NCBI RefSeq assembly: GCF_905171765.1
Contig: NC_053391.1
Coordinates: forward strand, 153,135,565-153,199,564
Direction of reading: 5' to 3'
Source of the DNA: Bufo bufo
Taxonomy: Eukaryota > Chordata > Amphibia > Anura > Bufonidae
DNA: 64,000 nucleotides
Shown here: piece by piece, positions 1-12,289 of the stretch
Layout: each line of letters begins with the position of its first letter
How positions within the stretch are numbered: the first letter of the stretch is position 1
The notes under the pieces: model-generated
Databases searched by the model: none
What the model saw: the letters and a program-made list of their open reading frames with translations, nothing else
Told to the model about the DNA's origin: nothing
Position numbers and translations under genes: made by a program

Positions 1-2131
1 GCATTTTTTTTTTGAAAAGTATACAAAGAATATTGACACTAATTCACACTTACATATAACTAAGGCCTAGACACTAGGAACACTGGCAACATGAACTGTC
101 ATAGAAACAATGGCACAAATTCACACCCACAAGTAGATGACACCTTAGCGCATGGTATAATGGCACTAGTGAAATGGCATTGTAACAAGTCCTCTTTAAA
201 ATAATCATCATTCACATGTTACCACTCAAACAGTATTAAAGTCTCCTTGAAGGCCCTTTCTTCCGCATTTAAGGACTTTTTACTCAACAAGATGCAGAGG
301 CAATTAGTGGGAATTCACTTGAACATTCCAAATGATTGCCGGATTATGAGCAGAGGTGAGTGCTCCATTTACTTGCATCAATAATCTTCTCTGTATTGGG
401 ATGAGCAATCACTAATGCAATCGCTCATCCCCATGCAGATTCATTCTTTGTGACATGTAGATCCCTGGATCCACAGGGTGATGTGCTGGTCAGAAACATG
501 ATTTTATGTGCCACATCAATGCTGCTTCTACTTGATGAACAAGCATTGGCTCACTCATTGGGAGACTGGTAGTACATTTAAGTGAAGGAGTTATCGGGAA
601 CAAGCACTCATATCATCACAATAATTGCCCCATATAAAAGCCCCATTAGTGTCATACTGAAGGAAATAGTCACAAGGAGGAATGTCTGGTGTGTGACTTA
701 ATGGTTTTAGCATTAATCTGTATATGAGTTGTTTATTTAAAGTCTTCTCAGCTACATATATTTTCTTAGCAATACAGAAAGAAAAGATTAGAACATTTTT
801 ATCTACTTTTAATTAGATAGCAAGGCGCTGCATGTCCCCAAGGGCAGATAAAGGAATAAAAAGAGAGCTACAGTACTTTAGAGGAAATATGTGAAGAGAT
901 AGACTGCCAGGTAAGAAAACAGACTAAATCGCTCTGGGATGTTGGGTGGGTGGGATCCACAGGACATGTTTATCTATTATAATCCTCAAGCCTTGGCATT
1001 ACTTAAAAATAGTGCCCATCCATTCAAGAAAGAGATATAGTTCAAGAGAACCTAAAAAATTAACAAAAATATTAAAATATAAATCAGAACTACAAATGAC
1101 TGGATTATTTCATGTACAATTAGGCTTGCTACCATTATTATCTCTGGCTAATGTTATTTTTAATTATGTTTAATTATGTCTTAAGGTGTAATTGACTAAG
1201 ATTTAAGAACTAACTGTATTCATCTCCAGTCTGTTCAGTAAATTGACAAATTCTATAAATTCAAAAATGTAACTTATTTTCTTAAAAGAAATCATCCCTG
1301 GTCCAGCATCTAAATAACCTAATAATCAGCTGATATTGCCAACAACGGTTTTTACTGGCCACAAATAAATGGGACATCATATAATACAGGGCAAGTTGAG
1401 TGGGAAACCGTCTTTCTTTATTAGTGTTCAGAAATAGAAATTGGGTTCAGCCAACACTCTAATGTACATGGGGAGCTCCCGACTATTAGATGATATCGGG
1501 GGAAAGAAGGTGAAGGATATGGTAAAATAAATCCTTTATTATCTCAGGAGGTAAGCCGCTGCCACCACTCTCCCCATAGAATACACATTCACGTTCAGCT
1601 GAGATGAACATATATGTGTATGTACAGTAGTTGTTAGGGAGAAGGGAGAGATAGCTGTTGGCCGAATGATCGTTTGGCCCACAGCTATTAGATGTCTGTT
1701 GGATGGAGTTTTAAAGAGAAATTCCTCTCTATAAAGATTTTGAGATTTATAACGTCTTTGTTACAAACTTTTTAAAAAAACTACTACTTGTTTGATTGAT
1801 TACTTATATTATCAACTACACACACATTTTACACATATAAAAATTTGTAAGGATCAATGCTTATTTTAATGGATTTCTATAATTCTCACATGTAATGAAC
1901 TTATACAAGAAGAAAAGTGCCACGGGTATGTGCGCTTCTTACAATCCAACAGATATTTGTGAAGAGTAAGGTAATTTTGGGGCTCTTCCCTATTGATTCT
2001 ATAACAAATCTATCACCTGGGTACAATTACTTGCATTCAATCAACTTACATTGTAGAAAGAACTTCTTTATTTTTATTTGTATGATGGTGATTCCTTGCC
2101 CATTGGAGCCCTAATGTCTACTCTTGCCCTG
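1..2131. other. Intergenic, no gene seen
   Basis: AT-rich DNA with only short random open frames on both strands. A small palindrome built on GGATGAGC...GCTCATCC lies near 398-433 and looks like part of an old dispersed repeat running to about 660. No coding, RNA or regulatory signal is supported. Confidence 0.6.
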
Positions 2132-2134
2132 TTA

Positions 2135-2494
2135 GGCTAGTCTCACACTAGCACTAGACACCTCTGGGAGATTTCTAGATCCGGCATTGCCTGAAGCTGT
2201 CTAAAGGCCCGCCAAACCCATTAACTATAATCATCAATGGTGGAGATCTGGCCGTAACTCAACTTGGCAAATATGAAGAGAATCGGCTGTACAAAAAGCA
2301 GCTACAGTTTTGGTGCAGCCAATTCTCGGCTTATTTGCCGGGTTACCACCAGATCTCTGCTGGTCCCTGTTATAGTTAATGGGGCTAGTGGGTATCAAGT
2401 AACGTCCAACAATGCTGGATCCAGACATCTCCTGCAGGCTGCTACCTGCCGAAACAGCCTACCAGAGATGTCTAGCGCTAGTGTGAAACTAGTC
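2135..2494. mobile_element. Palindromic MITE, TTA target site (PIF/Harbinger-like)
   Basis: The left end GGCTAGTCTCACACTAGC is matched by the inverted right end, and TTA flanks both sides (2132-2134, 2495-2497). Most of the interior also folds back on itself: the part around 2222-2260 is the inverse of 2340-2382. A 3-bp TTA/TAA target site is typical of PIF/Harbinger, so the assignment follows the family's known habit. No transposase is encoded. The same GGCTA...TCACAC end style recurs at 27653, 39673 and 46212. Confidence 0.75.
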
Positions 2495-2684
2495 TTAATT
2501 CTACATTTACGCCATTTGACTGAAACAATGAAAATCCGCAGCTACATATCTACTCCACTTCTTCATTTCTTCTATTTTCTGTGTTACACTAGACAAAATG
2601 TGTTTCAGTGACAGAGGATTAGAGAAAGGCTTTATATCTGAATACAGTAAAATGAACTACAGAACTCAACAAACTATATTACCC

Positions 2685-3091
2685 TTAAAGAGGCTAATCT
2701 GTGATATGTTCCTGATTGGCACATGCACACTGCATATCTCTGTGCCTCTGCCCACAGTGGACAGAACACTGTGCATAGAACACTGTGTATGCCTGGGCCC
2801 GGCAGCGATGCTTGAATGGCTTACAGGAAAATATGATGTCAGAGAGCCACAGGGTTTGCTGAGGGGCGGAGTTAGGAGCGAGTGAGGCAGGGGAGCTTGG
2901 GCACTTTCAGCAAACTCTCTGCACCTGGGCACTCGGGGCAGCTCATTAGCATATCATAAAAATGACTTTTTGGGCGATTTGGATGATCTGAAAAATGAAA
3001 CAAAGGTGTCATCTGTGTCATGTCTTTGTGTCCCACTGAACTATGTGATCGGTTTAAAACTGGTCAGGTTGGTGACAGACTCCCTTTAAGT
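2685..3091. repeat. Probable decayed TTAA-type MITE
   Basis: The right end reads GACAGACTCCCTTTAA and the left end CCCTTAAAGAGGCTAATCTG. These look like diverged arms of a TTAA-flanked inverted-repeat element of the kind seen better preserved at 3857, 51083 and 53108. Left boundary uncertain. Confidence 0.4.
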
Positions 3092-3314
3092 GCAACCTAT
3101 TCAATAAGTGAGTGACCGTGTAATACATAGTCGTGCTGACTGAGTCCTTCTTTGCAAGTAGCTCTCTGCTCTGGTTAAAAAAAAAGTAGGTCGTGGGTCT
3201 TGTGCAAGGTTTTCCGTCTAAGAAGTCTATATATCCTATTAATGTATAGTTAGAATGCTGGAATGTGCAAAAGCATCATTTTTCTTTTGTTTTTTACTTG
3301 AATGCATAACATGT

Positions 3315-3675
3315 AGGGGAGCATTTATTAAGACTGGCAATTTAGATGTTGGTCTTAATTGTGTCTGTGCTGCTGGAGGAAACACTAAAGTTGTGTGGAG
3401 ATGCAGGTCTCTACATAACTTTGTCGCTTCCTCCAGTGGGACGTGCGACAATCTAAAATCTTAAATCTGGTGTAGATTTAAGCCATTTTCTACATCAAAA
3501 ACTAGCGGACAAAATGATTCATGAGATGGGCCTGCCAGCCTGCCCTCACCAAGCCCTGCTATTTACACCGGGAAAGGGGGCGGGGAAAAGTCACAGATTT
3601 TTACGTAAAATGACTTGCGACAAAATCAATGACTGACATAAAAGTTGTGTATATCAGTACATAAATGGGCCCTGT
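3315..3675. repeat. Dispersed repeat, copy A
   Basis: Begins GGGGAGCATTTATTAAGAC and ends near CATAAATGGGCCC, so the ends are inverted relatives. The interior part around 3515-3555 is the inverse complement of about 47235-47275 (shared GGCTGGCAGGC and CATCTCAT blocks), so this and 47146-47455 are two copies of one family in opposite orientation. Confidence 0.6.
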
Positions 3676-3856
3676 AATGCATAATCTTTATTGGTGGCAG
3701 TGCATGGATATGAACACTGCTCGGATCCCCCATGGGTTACTGTTGGTACCACTTTTAACATATAGAGATTGTGTAGAGAGAACAACCCCTTTAATTACTG
3801 AGTCATCATTAATTAAAAGGTTCTATATTAGTTACTGGTTAATACTTTACCTCTTA

Positions 3857-4248
3857 AAGGCGTTGTTCAAGGATCGGAAAGGGTTTGGAACCCCACCTCA
3901 CCCTACTTGGCCGGACCTGTAAAGAGAAAACTACCTGCTTTTCGGTGATGGATCTTCGCTCCTTCTCCTCCTGGCCTGCAATGCTCTGCTAATGACTGGC
4001 TGCTGCAGTGACTGGATCCCCTTGCGTCATGTGACCATTTGACAGGGAATAAGGGTAGTGGGTCATCACCCCGGCCAGTGATTGGCTGCAGACAACATTA
4101 AACAAGATGTTTACAGCATGGGAAGCAGGCCAGGCTGGGGGAGAAGAAGCGAGGATCCACCACCAGAAAGCAGGTACGTAATTTTTCCTTTACATTGGGG
4201 GAGGGGAGAGTTTGCTAAACCCTCCTCTCCTATTTTTGAACAACCCCT
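3857..4248. mobile_element. TTAA-flanked palindromic MITE
   Basis: Inverted ends AGGCGTTGTTCAA and TTGAACAACCCCT are flanked by TTAA at 3853-3856 and 4249-4252. The next ~60 bp inside each end also match in inverse (GGATC, ACCTGCTTT, CGAGGATCC blocks). A TTAA target site is used by piggyBac and Kolobok elements; which one supplied the transposase cannot be told from this non-coding copy. Confidence 0.75.
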
Positions 4249-4252
4249 TTAA

Positions 4253-4988
4253 GTTTTGAGCTTTCAAAATGTATATAAAGGTATAGAAAATTTAAATTGA
4301 ATGAATATTATTGGAGATGTGTCATGTAACCTTTCAAAAGAAAAGATTCCCCTTACAGTATTAGTACAATGAAATCAGTTAAAATGTGTTCTTCCTGAAC
4401 AATAAGCTAGACCAAAATATGAAGTACTTGCTCTGGATTTATCTTTGAGAAAATGTCACTGCTGATATCTTAATTAAGTGGAAAGAGGAATGTATAAAAT
4501 ATTTGGGGATTAATCTTTAATCATGAGCCTGAGAAACCTGTTAAAATTAAATGCCCGACACTACTTCCAGGTACAGAATTGAATTATAATTGGTAACTTG
4601 GGCAAGATTACCGTAAAGTGCAAACTATAAGGTAGAATTAATTATAGAGGATGAATACATTACTGTACATAAGGTTTACATTCTTTAACAAGCAATATTC
4701 TTTTATTTCCATAAATGCTAGCTGCAGTAACAAGAATTGTTGATAACTATTTTTTTCTCATGGTAAATAACTGATATGAGAATATGCAACATTTAAACTT
4801 TTTACAGAGATCAAGTACCTTGTTAATACAAAATATTACACTAGATATTGGTGATTTATACAGCTCGATTTATCTATAAATCTATATATTAGACAATAAA
4901 AATGAAAAAAAAAATATATATTTTTTTTCAATTTATACTGAATATGCCAATTATGTTACCAAATATGTCTAGACCTCTTTTATTGATG
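4253..4988. other. Intergenic, no gene seen
   Basis: AT-rich, with homopolymer A and T runs around 4905-4930. No coding or repeat structure recognised. Confidence 0.6.
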
Positions 4989-5300
4989 ACTAGTATTGAA
5001 TGAATCCCAAAAAGTCCATTAATTTGACTTTGATCTGAATTAAGGGGGAAATTCGATTTGCTGCAAAGCCCAATTACCTCATGCTTCATGGTAGCAAATA
5101 GATTTTCCTGAATGGTGGTAAAAAAGAAAAAATCATACTTACCTTATCCATTTGCTCTCAACGGGCCAGTCCATGCCATCTTGATTGAAGATCTTGCATG
5201 AAAATCCCGTGCGTAGTGACAGCATCACGGGCCGTGCAAGGTTCAATCAAGATGCCGGCGGATGGCCCGTTGCAAGCAAAAGGGTGAGGTAAGTATGCCT
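4989..5300. repeat. Truncated hAT-type MITE
   Basis: Starts TAGTATTGAATGAATCC, a decayed form of the TAGAGATGAGCGAATT end seen at 34743, and shares the interior of that family: a CTTCATGGTAGCAAAT block and the pair of inverted ATCTTGATTGAAGAT segments around 5170 and 5250. No right terminus is found; the sequence stops resembling the family shortly before hAT-1. Confidence 0.6.
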
Positions 5301-5343
5301 TCTGTATACAATATACACATCATAATTTTTTACTGTTGTCGAC

Positions 5344-5490
5344 TAGAGTTAAGCGGACACCTGGATGTTCGGGTTCGGCAGGTTCGGTCGAACATGAAAA
5401 AAATGTTCGGGTTCGGGACCCGAACTTGACCCGAACTTGACCCCGAACCCGAACCCCATTGAAGTCAATGGGGACCCGAACTTTTGGGCA
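5344..5490. promoter_or_regulatory. hAT-1 left subterminal GTTCG-motif cluster
   Basis: Repeated GTTCGG and CCGAAC words in both orientations crowd the first 145 bases. In hAT elements such subterminal repeats are usually transposase binding sites; that role here is inferred. Confidence 0.4.
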
Positions 5491-6235
5491 CTAAAATGGC
5501 TCTAAAATAGTCCTGGAAAGGGCTAGAGGGCTTCAATAGGCATCAAAATGTGCTTAAGAGCATGACAACTGTTCTGCAAACAAATGTGGATAGGGAAATG
5601 ACTTAAAATAACATAAAATACAGAAAAATTTAAAATAACAATCTGGATCTAGGAGTAGAAGGTTGAGGAGGAAATGTGGAGGTGAAGGAGGAATAGGTAG
5701 CCAACACTGATTTGTGTTATTTTTTATTTTTAAATTGGGGTATCCCCAAAATATTGGGACATATAACAAAATAAAACAAAGAATAAATGCACTTGAGTAC
5801 AAGAATAGATGGTTGAGGCTGGTATAAATGTCTATTCTGCACAAGGTACGGACAAGTCCTGTGGGATCCATGCCTGGTTCATTTTAATAAACGTAAGCTT
5901 GTCCACATTGGCTGCGTCCTGTGATAATGCTCTCTGCCGTGCTAAATACACGTTCACACTATACACTGGCTGCAGGGCAGGTCAGCACCTCCAAGGCTGA
6001 CAAAGCTTTACCACATTTTGGCCATGCTAACCCTGCCTTCTCAGGTGCTGGTGGTGCCCCAGCTGCGTTGGCGACCTCTTCCTCCTCCTCTGCCTTCGCC
6101 TTGTGCTTCCACTGTGCCCCCGCTGTCAGGTGGGAATGCTATCATCAGCGTGCGCTTGTAGTCGCGCATCTTCCGATCAGTAACAGATGTTTTCACTAAA
6201 TTTGGTTCCCTATCAGCAATGCAGAGCAGGGGTTC
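5487..6235 (-). repeat. hAT-1 internal duplication, truncated copy of transposase 3' end
   Basis: This stretch repeats the sequence at about 6775-7690 in the same orientation. Shared landmarks are the GGCTCTAAAATAGTCCT block (5499 and 6790), the transposase stop-codon region (5830 and 7110) and the SER-motif coding region. The left copy is internally shortened, lacking much of the segment that lies between 7290 and 7500 in the right copy. It is a non-functional relic of the C-terminal dimerisation coding DNA. The 91-bp tandem repeat at 6224-6707 sits between the two copies. Confidence 0.75.
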
Positions 6236-6707
6236 GTTCACGGCAATAGGGGGTTCATGATACCCAGCAATAGAACAGAGGATTTTGAGAGATTTAGGCC
6301 CATGTCACCCAGGCACAGCAGGGGTTCATTCACGGCAAAAGGGGGTTCATGTCACCCAGCAATACAACAGAGGATTTTGAGAGATTTAGGCCCCTGTAAT
6401 CCAGGCACAGCAGGGGTTCATTCACGGCAAAAGGGGGTTCTTGTCACCCAGCAATACAACAGAGGATTTTGAGAGATTTAGGCCCCTGTCACCCAGGCAC
6501 AGCAGGGGTTCATTCACGCAAAAGGGGGTTCATGTCACCCAGCAATACAACAGAGGATTTTGAGAGATTTAGGCCCCTGTCACCCAGGCACAGCAGGGGT
6601 TCATTCACGGCAAAAGGGGTTCTTGTCACCCAGCAATACAACAGAGGATTTTGAGAGATTTAGGCCCCTGTCACCCAGGCACAGCAGGGGTTTGTATACG
6701 GCAAAAA
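6224..6707. repeat. 91-bp minisatellite in hAT-1
   Basis: About five copies of a unit starting CAGCAGGGGTTCATTCACGG, spaced 91 bp (for example 6318 and 6409), with small indels in the CAAAAGGGGG tract. It lies downstream of the transposase. Open frames across it are by-products of the repeat. Confidence 0.9.
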
Positions 6708-8658
6708 TGGTAAAATGTCACCCGACAATTGAAAATAAGAATTTTTTTCAATTTAGGGCACTAAAATTGGCACTTTTTTGAATTAAAATGGCTCTAAAAT
6801 AGTCCTTGAAAAGGCTAGAGGGATGTAAAAGGCAGTAAAATGTGCTTAAGAGCATGGAAACTGCTCTGCCACCAAATGTGGATAGGGAAATAACTTAAAA
6901 TGAAATAAAATAACTAAAAATTACAAATTATTAACCTGCAACTCATAGAAGGAGGTGGATATGGATTCGGAGGTTGAGGAGGCGGTGAATGTGGTGTTGT
7001 AGGTGGAGGCAGCAATGGAGGAGGAGGAGGTAGCCAACAATGTTTTTTTATTTTTTTTATTGGGGCACTTGACTTGAGTACAAGAATGTATGTTTGATGG
7101 TGGTATAAATGTCTATTTTGTACAAGGTACAGACAAGTCTTGTGGGATCCAAGCCTGGTTCATTTTAATGAACGTAAGCTTGTCTACGTTGGCTGTGGAC
7201 AGGCGGCTGCGTCTGTCTGTAATGACGCCTCCTGCCGTGCTAAATACACGTTCAGAGAGTACACTAGCTGCAGGTCAGGCCAGCACCTCCAAGGCATACA
7301 GGGCAAGCTCTGGCCATGTGGAGAATTTGGAGACCCAGAAGTTGAATAGGGCAGAACCATCAGTCAGTACGTGTAGTCGTGTGCACAGGTCCTGTTCCAC
7401 CATGTTGTTCAAATGCTGCCTCCTGCTAACACGCTCTATATCAACAGTTGGGGCCAGTTGTTGCGGCGAGGTGACATCGTTTTTCCACATGTCGGCCATG
7501 CTAACCCTGCCTTCTGAGGTGCTGGCGCTGACACAGCTGCGTTGGTGATCTCTTCCTCCTCCTCTGCCTTCGCCTTGTGCTTCCACTTGTCCCCCGGCGT
7601 CAGTCGGGAATGCTCTCAGGAGCGCGTCTACCAGCGTGCGCCTGTAGTTGCGCATCTTCCGATCACGCTCCAGTGAGGGAATTAAGGATGGCACATTGTC
7701 TTTGTAACGGGGATCCAGCAGGGTGGCCACCCAGTAGTCAGCACACGTTAAATTGTGGGCAACTCTGCAGTTGTTGCGCAGTCACTGCAGCATGTATTCG
7801 CTCATGTGTGCCAGGCTGCCCAGAGGTAAGGACAAGCTGTCCTCTGTGGGAGGCGTATCGTCTGCGTCCTCCGTATACCCCGAGCCATGCACCAGTGATG
7901 GACCCGAGCTGCGTTGGATGCCACCCCGCTGTGAACATGCTTTATCCCCATCCTCCTCCTCCTCCAGTAATGGGCACTGGCTGGCCAAATTTGTACCTGG
8001 CCTCTGCTGTTGCAAAAATCCTCTTTCTGAGCCACTTCTAAAAGACTGGCCTGAAAGTGTTAGAGATGACCCCTCTTCCTCCTCCTCGTCCTGGGCCACA
8101 TCCTCTTCCATCATTGCCCTAAGTGCTTTCTCAAGGAGACATAGAAGTGGTATTGTAACGCTGATAACGGCGTCATCTCCACTGGCCATGTTGGTGGAGT
8201 ACTCGAAACAGCGCAACAGGGCACACAGGTCTCGCATGGAGGCCCAGTCATTGGTGGTGAAGTGGTGCTGTTCCGCAGTGCGACTCACCCGTGCGTGCTG
8301 CAGCTAAAACTCCACTATGGCCTGCTGCTGCTCCCACAGTCTCTCCAGCATGTGCAAGGTGGAGTTCCACCTGGTGGGCACATCGCATATGAGGCGGTGA
8401 GCGGGAAGGCCGAAGTTACGCTGTAGAGCAGACAGCCGAGCGGCGGCAGGATGAGAACGCCGGAAGCGCGCACAGACGGCCCGCAGCAGCTCAGACATGT
8501 CGGGGTAGTTGTGAATGAATTTCTGCACCACCAAATTCAGCACATGCGCCAGGCAAGGGATGTGCGTCAAACCAGCTAGTCCCAGAGCCCATTATTGCAC
8601 ACCACCAGGCCAGGCTTGAGGCTCACTGGCAGCAACCACTCGTCGGTCTTTTGTTCTA

Positions 8659-10222
8659 CAGGGAGTGCAGAATTATTAGGCAAGTTGTATTTTTGAGGAT
8701 TAATTTTATTATTGAACAACAACCAGGTTCTCAATGAACCCAAAAAACTCATTAATATCAAAGCTGAATATTTTTGGAAGTAGTTTTTAGTTTGTTTTTA
8801 GTTTTAGCTATTTTAGGGGGATATCTGTGTGTGCAGGTGACTATTACTGTGCATAATTATTAGGCAACTTAACAAAAAACAAATATATACCCATTTCAAT
8901 TATTTATTTTTACCAGTGAAACCAATATAACATCTCAACATTCACAAATATACATTTCTGACATTCAAAAACAAAACAAAAACAAATCAGTGACCAATAT
9001 AGCCACCTTTCTTTGCAAGGACACTCAAAAGCCTGCCATCCATGGATTCTGTCAGTGTTTTGATCTGTTCACCATCAACATTGCGTGCAGCAGCAACCAC
9101 AGCCTCCCAGACACTGTTCAGAGAGGTGTACTGTTTTCCCTCCTTGTAAATCTCACATTTGATGATGGACCACAGGTTCTCAATGGGGTTCAGATCAGGT
9201 GAACAAGGAGGCCATGTCATTAGATTTTCTTATTTTATACCCTTTCTTGCCAGCCACGCTGTGGAGTACTTGGACGCGTGTGATGGAGCATTGTCCTGCA
9301 TGAAAATCATGTTTTTCTTGAAGGATGCAGACTTCTTCCTGTACCACTGCTTGAAGAAGGTGTCTTCCAGAAACTGGCAGTAGGACTGGGAGTTGAGCTT
9401 GACTCCATCCTCAACCCGAAAAGGCCCCACAAGCTCATCTTTGATGATACCAGCCCAAACCAGTACTCCACCTCCACCTTGCTGGCGTCTGAGTCGGACT
9501 GGAGCTCTCTGCCCTTTACCAATCCAGCCACGGGCCCATCCATCTGGCCCATCAAGACTCACTCTCATTTCATCAGTCCATAAAACCTTAGAAAAATCAG
9601 TCTTGAGATATTTCTTGGCCCAGTCTTGACGTTTCAGCTTGTGTGTCTTGTTCAGTGGTCGTCGTGTTTCAGCCTTTCTTACCTTGGCCATGTCTCTGAG
9701 TATTGCACACCTTGTGCTTTTGGGCCACTCCAGTGATGTTGCAGCTCTGAAATATGGCCAAACTGGTGGCAAGTGGCATCTTGGCAGCTGCACGCTTGAC
9801 TTTTCTTAGTTCATGGGCAGTTATTTTGCGCCTTGGTTTTTCCACACGCTTCTTGCGACCCTGTTGACTATTTTGAATGAAACGCTTGATTGTTCGATGA
9901 TCACGCTTCAGAAGCTTTGCAATTTTAAGAGTGCTGCATCCCTCTGCAAGATATCTCACTATTTTTGACTTTTCTGAGCCTGTCAAGTCCTTCTTTTGAC
10001 CCATTTTGCCAAAGGAAAGGAAGTTGCCTAATAATTATGCACACCTAATATAGGGTGTTGATGTCATTAGACCACACCCCTTCTCATTACAGAGATGCAC
10101 ATCACCTAATATGCTTAATTGGTAGTAGGCTTTCTAGCCTATACAGCTTGGAGTAAGACAACATGCATAAAGAGGATGATGTGGTCAAAATACTCATTTG
10201 CCTAATAATTCTGCACGCAGTG
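8659..10222 (-). mobile_element. Tc1-like element copy 1 (1564 bp) inside hAT-1
   Basis: Ends CAGGGAGTGCAGAATTATTA and, inverted, CACTGCGTGCAGAATTATTA, flanked by TA at 8657-8658 and 10223-10224. It interrupts the hAT-1 transposase just before its second catalytic motif. A second copy of the same length lies at 14416-25678 once that copy's own insertion is discounted. Carries a broken transposase on the minus strand. Confidence 0.95.
8987..10004 (-). pseudogene. Tc1-like DD37E transposase, frameshift and stop
   Basis: Mobilises Tc1/mariner elements by DDE cut-and-paste at TA sites. The N-terminus MGQKKDLTGSEKSKIVRYLA begins paired helix-turn-helix DNA-binding domains, followed by a basic RKKRVEKPRRK stretch. 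The catalytic core shows LWTDE and MQDNAPSH, then SPDLNPIENLW. Relative to copy 2 this copy has one extra C near 9722-9725 (about residue 93), moving the frame, and a GAA-to-TAA stop at 9230-9232 (residue 258). The reading span is 1018 nt against 1017 nt for copy 2, which matches one inserted base. By my count 37 residues separate the second D and the E. Inactive as it stands. Confidence 0.92.
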
Positions 10223-10246
10223 TATACCCCGCCACAACTCCTGTGC

Positions 10247-10516
10247 ACAGGCTCGGACTGGCCCACAGGGGTACAGGGGAATCCCCCGGTGGGCCCCTGA
10301 GCAAGGTGGGCCCCTAGTCTCCCACCCCCCGCACAAGTGGCACATAACACATTAGATTTAGTACACTACATACATATATTTAATGTACAGCACCTCAACC
10401 AGCTTATGTTCATATAAAAAACTTGTTAGATTATTTATTATATTTGAATGTATCCGTACGGTGGGCCCCCAAAATAAATTTTACTGGTGGTCCCTAGGTA
10501 CCCCAGTCCGACACTG
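10247..10516. mobile_element. Short MITE in hAT-1
   Basis: Imperfect inverted ends GGCTCGGACTGGCCCAC and, from the right, GTGTCGGACTGGGGTAC, with GGTGGGCCCC blocks near both ends and an AT-rich middle. It interrupts the hAT-1 transposase. No clear target duplication; superfamily unknown. Confidence 0.6.
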
Positions 10517-12289
10517 CCTGCGCAGTGTGGGGCCTGTCCCCCAAACACATTAGTTTCAGAACGGCCTGCTGACGTTTACCCCTGGCTGTGCTGAAGTTGG
10601 TGGTGAAGGTCTGTCGCTGACCGGATGAGGAGGTGGTAGAAGATGAGGAGGAAGCCGAGTAGGAAGAGGAGGCAACAGGAGGCAAAGAATGATGCCCTGC
10701 GATCCTTGATGGTGGAAGGACGTGCGCCAAACAGCTCTCCGCCTGGGGCCCAGCTGCCACTACATTTACCCAGTGTGCAGTTAGGGAGATATAGCGTCCC
10801 TGGCCGTGCTTACTGGTCCATGTATCTGTGGTTAGGTGGACCTTGCCACAGATGGCGTTGCGCAGTGCTCACTTGATTTTATCCAATACCTGGTTGTGCA
10901 GGGAGGGCACGGATCTCCTGGAGAAGTAGTGGCGGCTGGGAACGACGTACTGTGGGACAGCAAGCAACATGAGCTGTTTGAAGCTGTCCGTATCCACCAG
11001 CCTGAATGACAGCATTTTAAAGGCCAGCAGTTTAGAAATGCTGGCATTCAGGGCCAGGGATCGAGGGTGGCTAGGTGGGAATTTACGCTTTCTCTCAAAG
11101 GTTTGTGAGATGGAGAGCTGAACGCTTCCGTGTGACATGGTGGAGATGCTTGCTGACGGAGGTGGTGTTGTTGGTGGCACATCCTCTGTTTGCTGAAGAA
11201 GAGGGAGCAGGAGGGGCCTGAGCCCTTTCTTGGTTTTAAAGGTGCTTACTCCACTGCAGTCCGTGTCTCGCATGTAGATGCCTGGTCATGCAGGTTGTGC
11301 TAAGGTTCAGAACGTTAATGCCTCACTTCAGGCTCTGATGGCACAGCGTGCAAACCACTCGGGTCTTGTCATCAGCACATTGTGTGAAGAAGTGCCATGC
11401 CAGGGAACTCCTTGAAGCTGCCTTTGGTGTGCTCGGTCCCTGGTGACGGTAGCCAGTAGCAGGCAAACTGTTTTGGCGATGGCTGCTCTGCTTTTGCACC
11501 CTTCTCCCACTTTTGCTACGCTGTCTCACCACTGCCTCTTCCTCCGAACTCTGAAAGTCAGTGGCACGACCTTCATTCCATGTGGGGTCTAGGACCTTAT
11601 CGTCCCCTGCATCGTCTTCCACTCAGTTTTCCTCTCTGACCTCCTTTTCGGTCTGCACACTGCAGAAAGACGCAGCAGTTGGCACCTGTGTTTCGTCATC
11701 ATCAGAGACGTGCTGAGGTGGTATTCCCATGTCCTCATCAGGAAACATAAGTGGTTGTGCATCAGTGCATTCTATGTCTTCCACCCCTGGGGAAGGGCTA
11801 GGTGGATGCCCTTGGGAAACCCTGCCAGCAGAGTCTTCAAACAGCATAAGAGACTGCTGCATGACTTGAGGCTCAGACAGGTTCCCCGATATGCACGGGG
11901 GTGATGTGACAGACTGATGGGCATGGGTTTCAGGCGCCACCTGTGTGCTTTCTGCAGAAGACTGGGTGGGAGATAATGTGAACGTGCTGGATCCACTGTC
12001 GGCCACCCAATTGACTAGCGCCTGTACTTGCTCAGGCCTTACCATCTAGCTGTAGATTCTGGCGGCTACTGGGACCTGAGGTAGTAGGTTCAGTAGGACG
12101 TGTGGCTGTGGCAGAACGGCCACGTCCTCTCCCTGCAACAGAGGCTCCACCAACACCACCACCACGACCATGACCGCGTCCCTTATTAGATGTTTTCCTC
12201 ATAGTTAGCGTTTACAAAGCAAAGTAAAAAGTGGTTAAGTCTGTTAAAAATAATTAACCGCCAATAAAAACCCTGATGTAGGGTATTGC

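Larger units (their letters stand above)
7113..12202 (-). pseudogene. hAT-1 BED-finger transposase, broken
   Basis: A hAT-family transposase (cut-and-paste, nuclear) reads on the minus strand from a GR-rich N-terminus at 12202 (MRKTSNKGRGHGRGGG). A frameshift occurs near 12045. The BED zinc finger reads WHFFTQCADDKTRVVCTLC around 11400-11330. Later blocks are LVVCNNGLW (about 8610-8590), a CLAH motif (near 8550), a TRWNST motif (near 8380), LLDPRY (near 7720) and a SERVFSTAGG motif (near 7245). Several stops interrupt it: TAG at 8304, TGA at 7782 and TGA at 7275. The second catalytic Asp appears as Asn (CNNG instead of CDNG). A Tc1 element and a MITE separate the N- and C-terminal halves. Compared with the intact hAT-2 protein it has the same domain order. 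Function is lost; the family call is firm. Confidence 0.88.

Noticed and set aside
7090..8307. Plus-strand frames of 152-184 codons opposite the hAT-1 transposase
   Set aside because: They mirror the minus-strand transposase coding DNA, which has hAT motifs; the plus-strand peptides have none.
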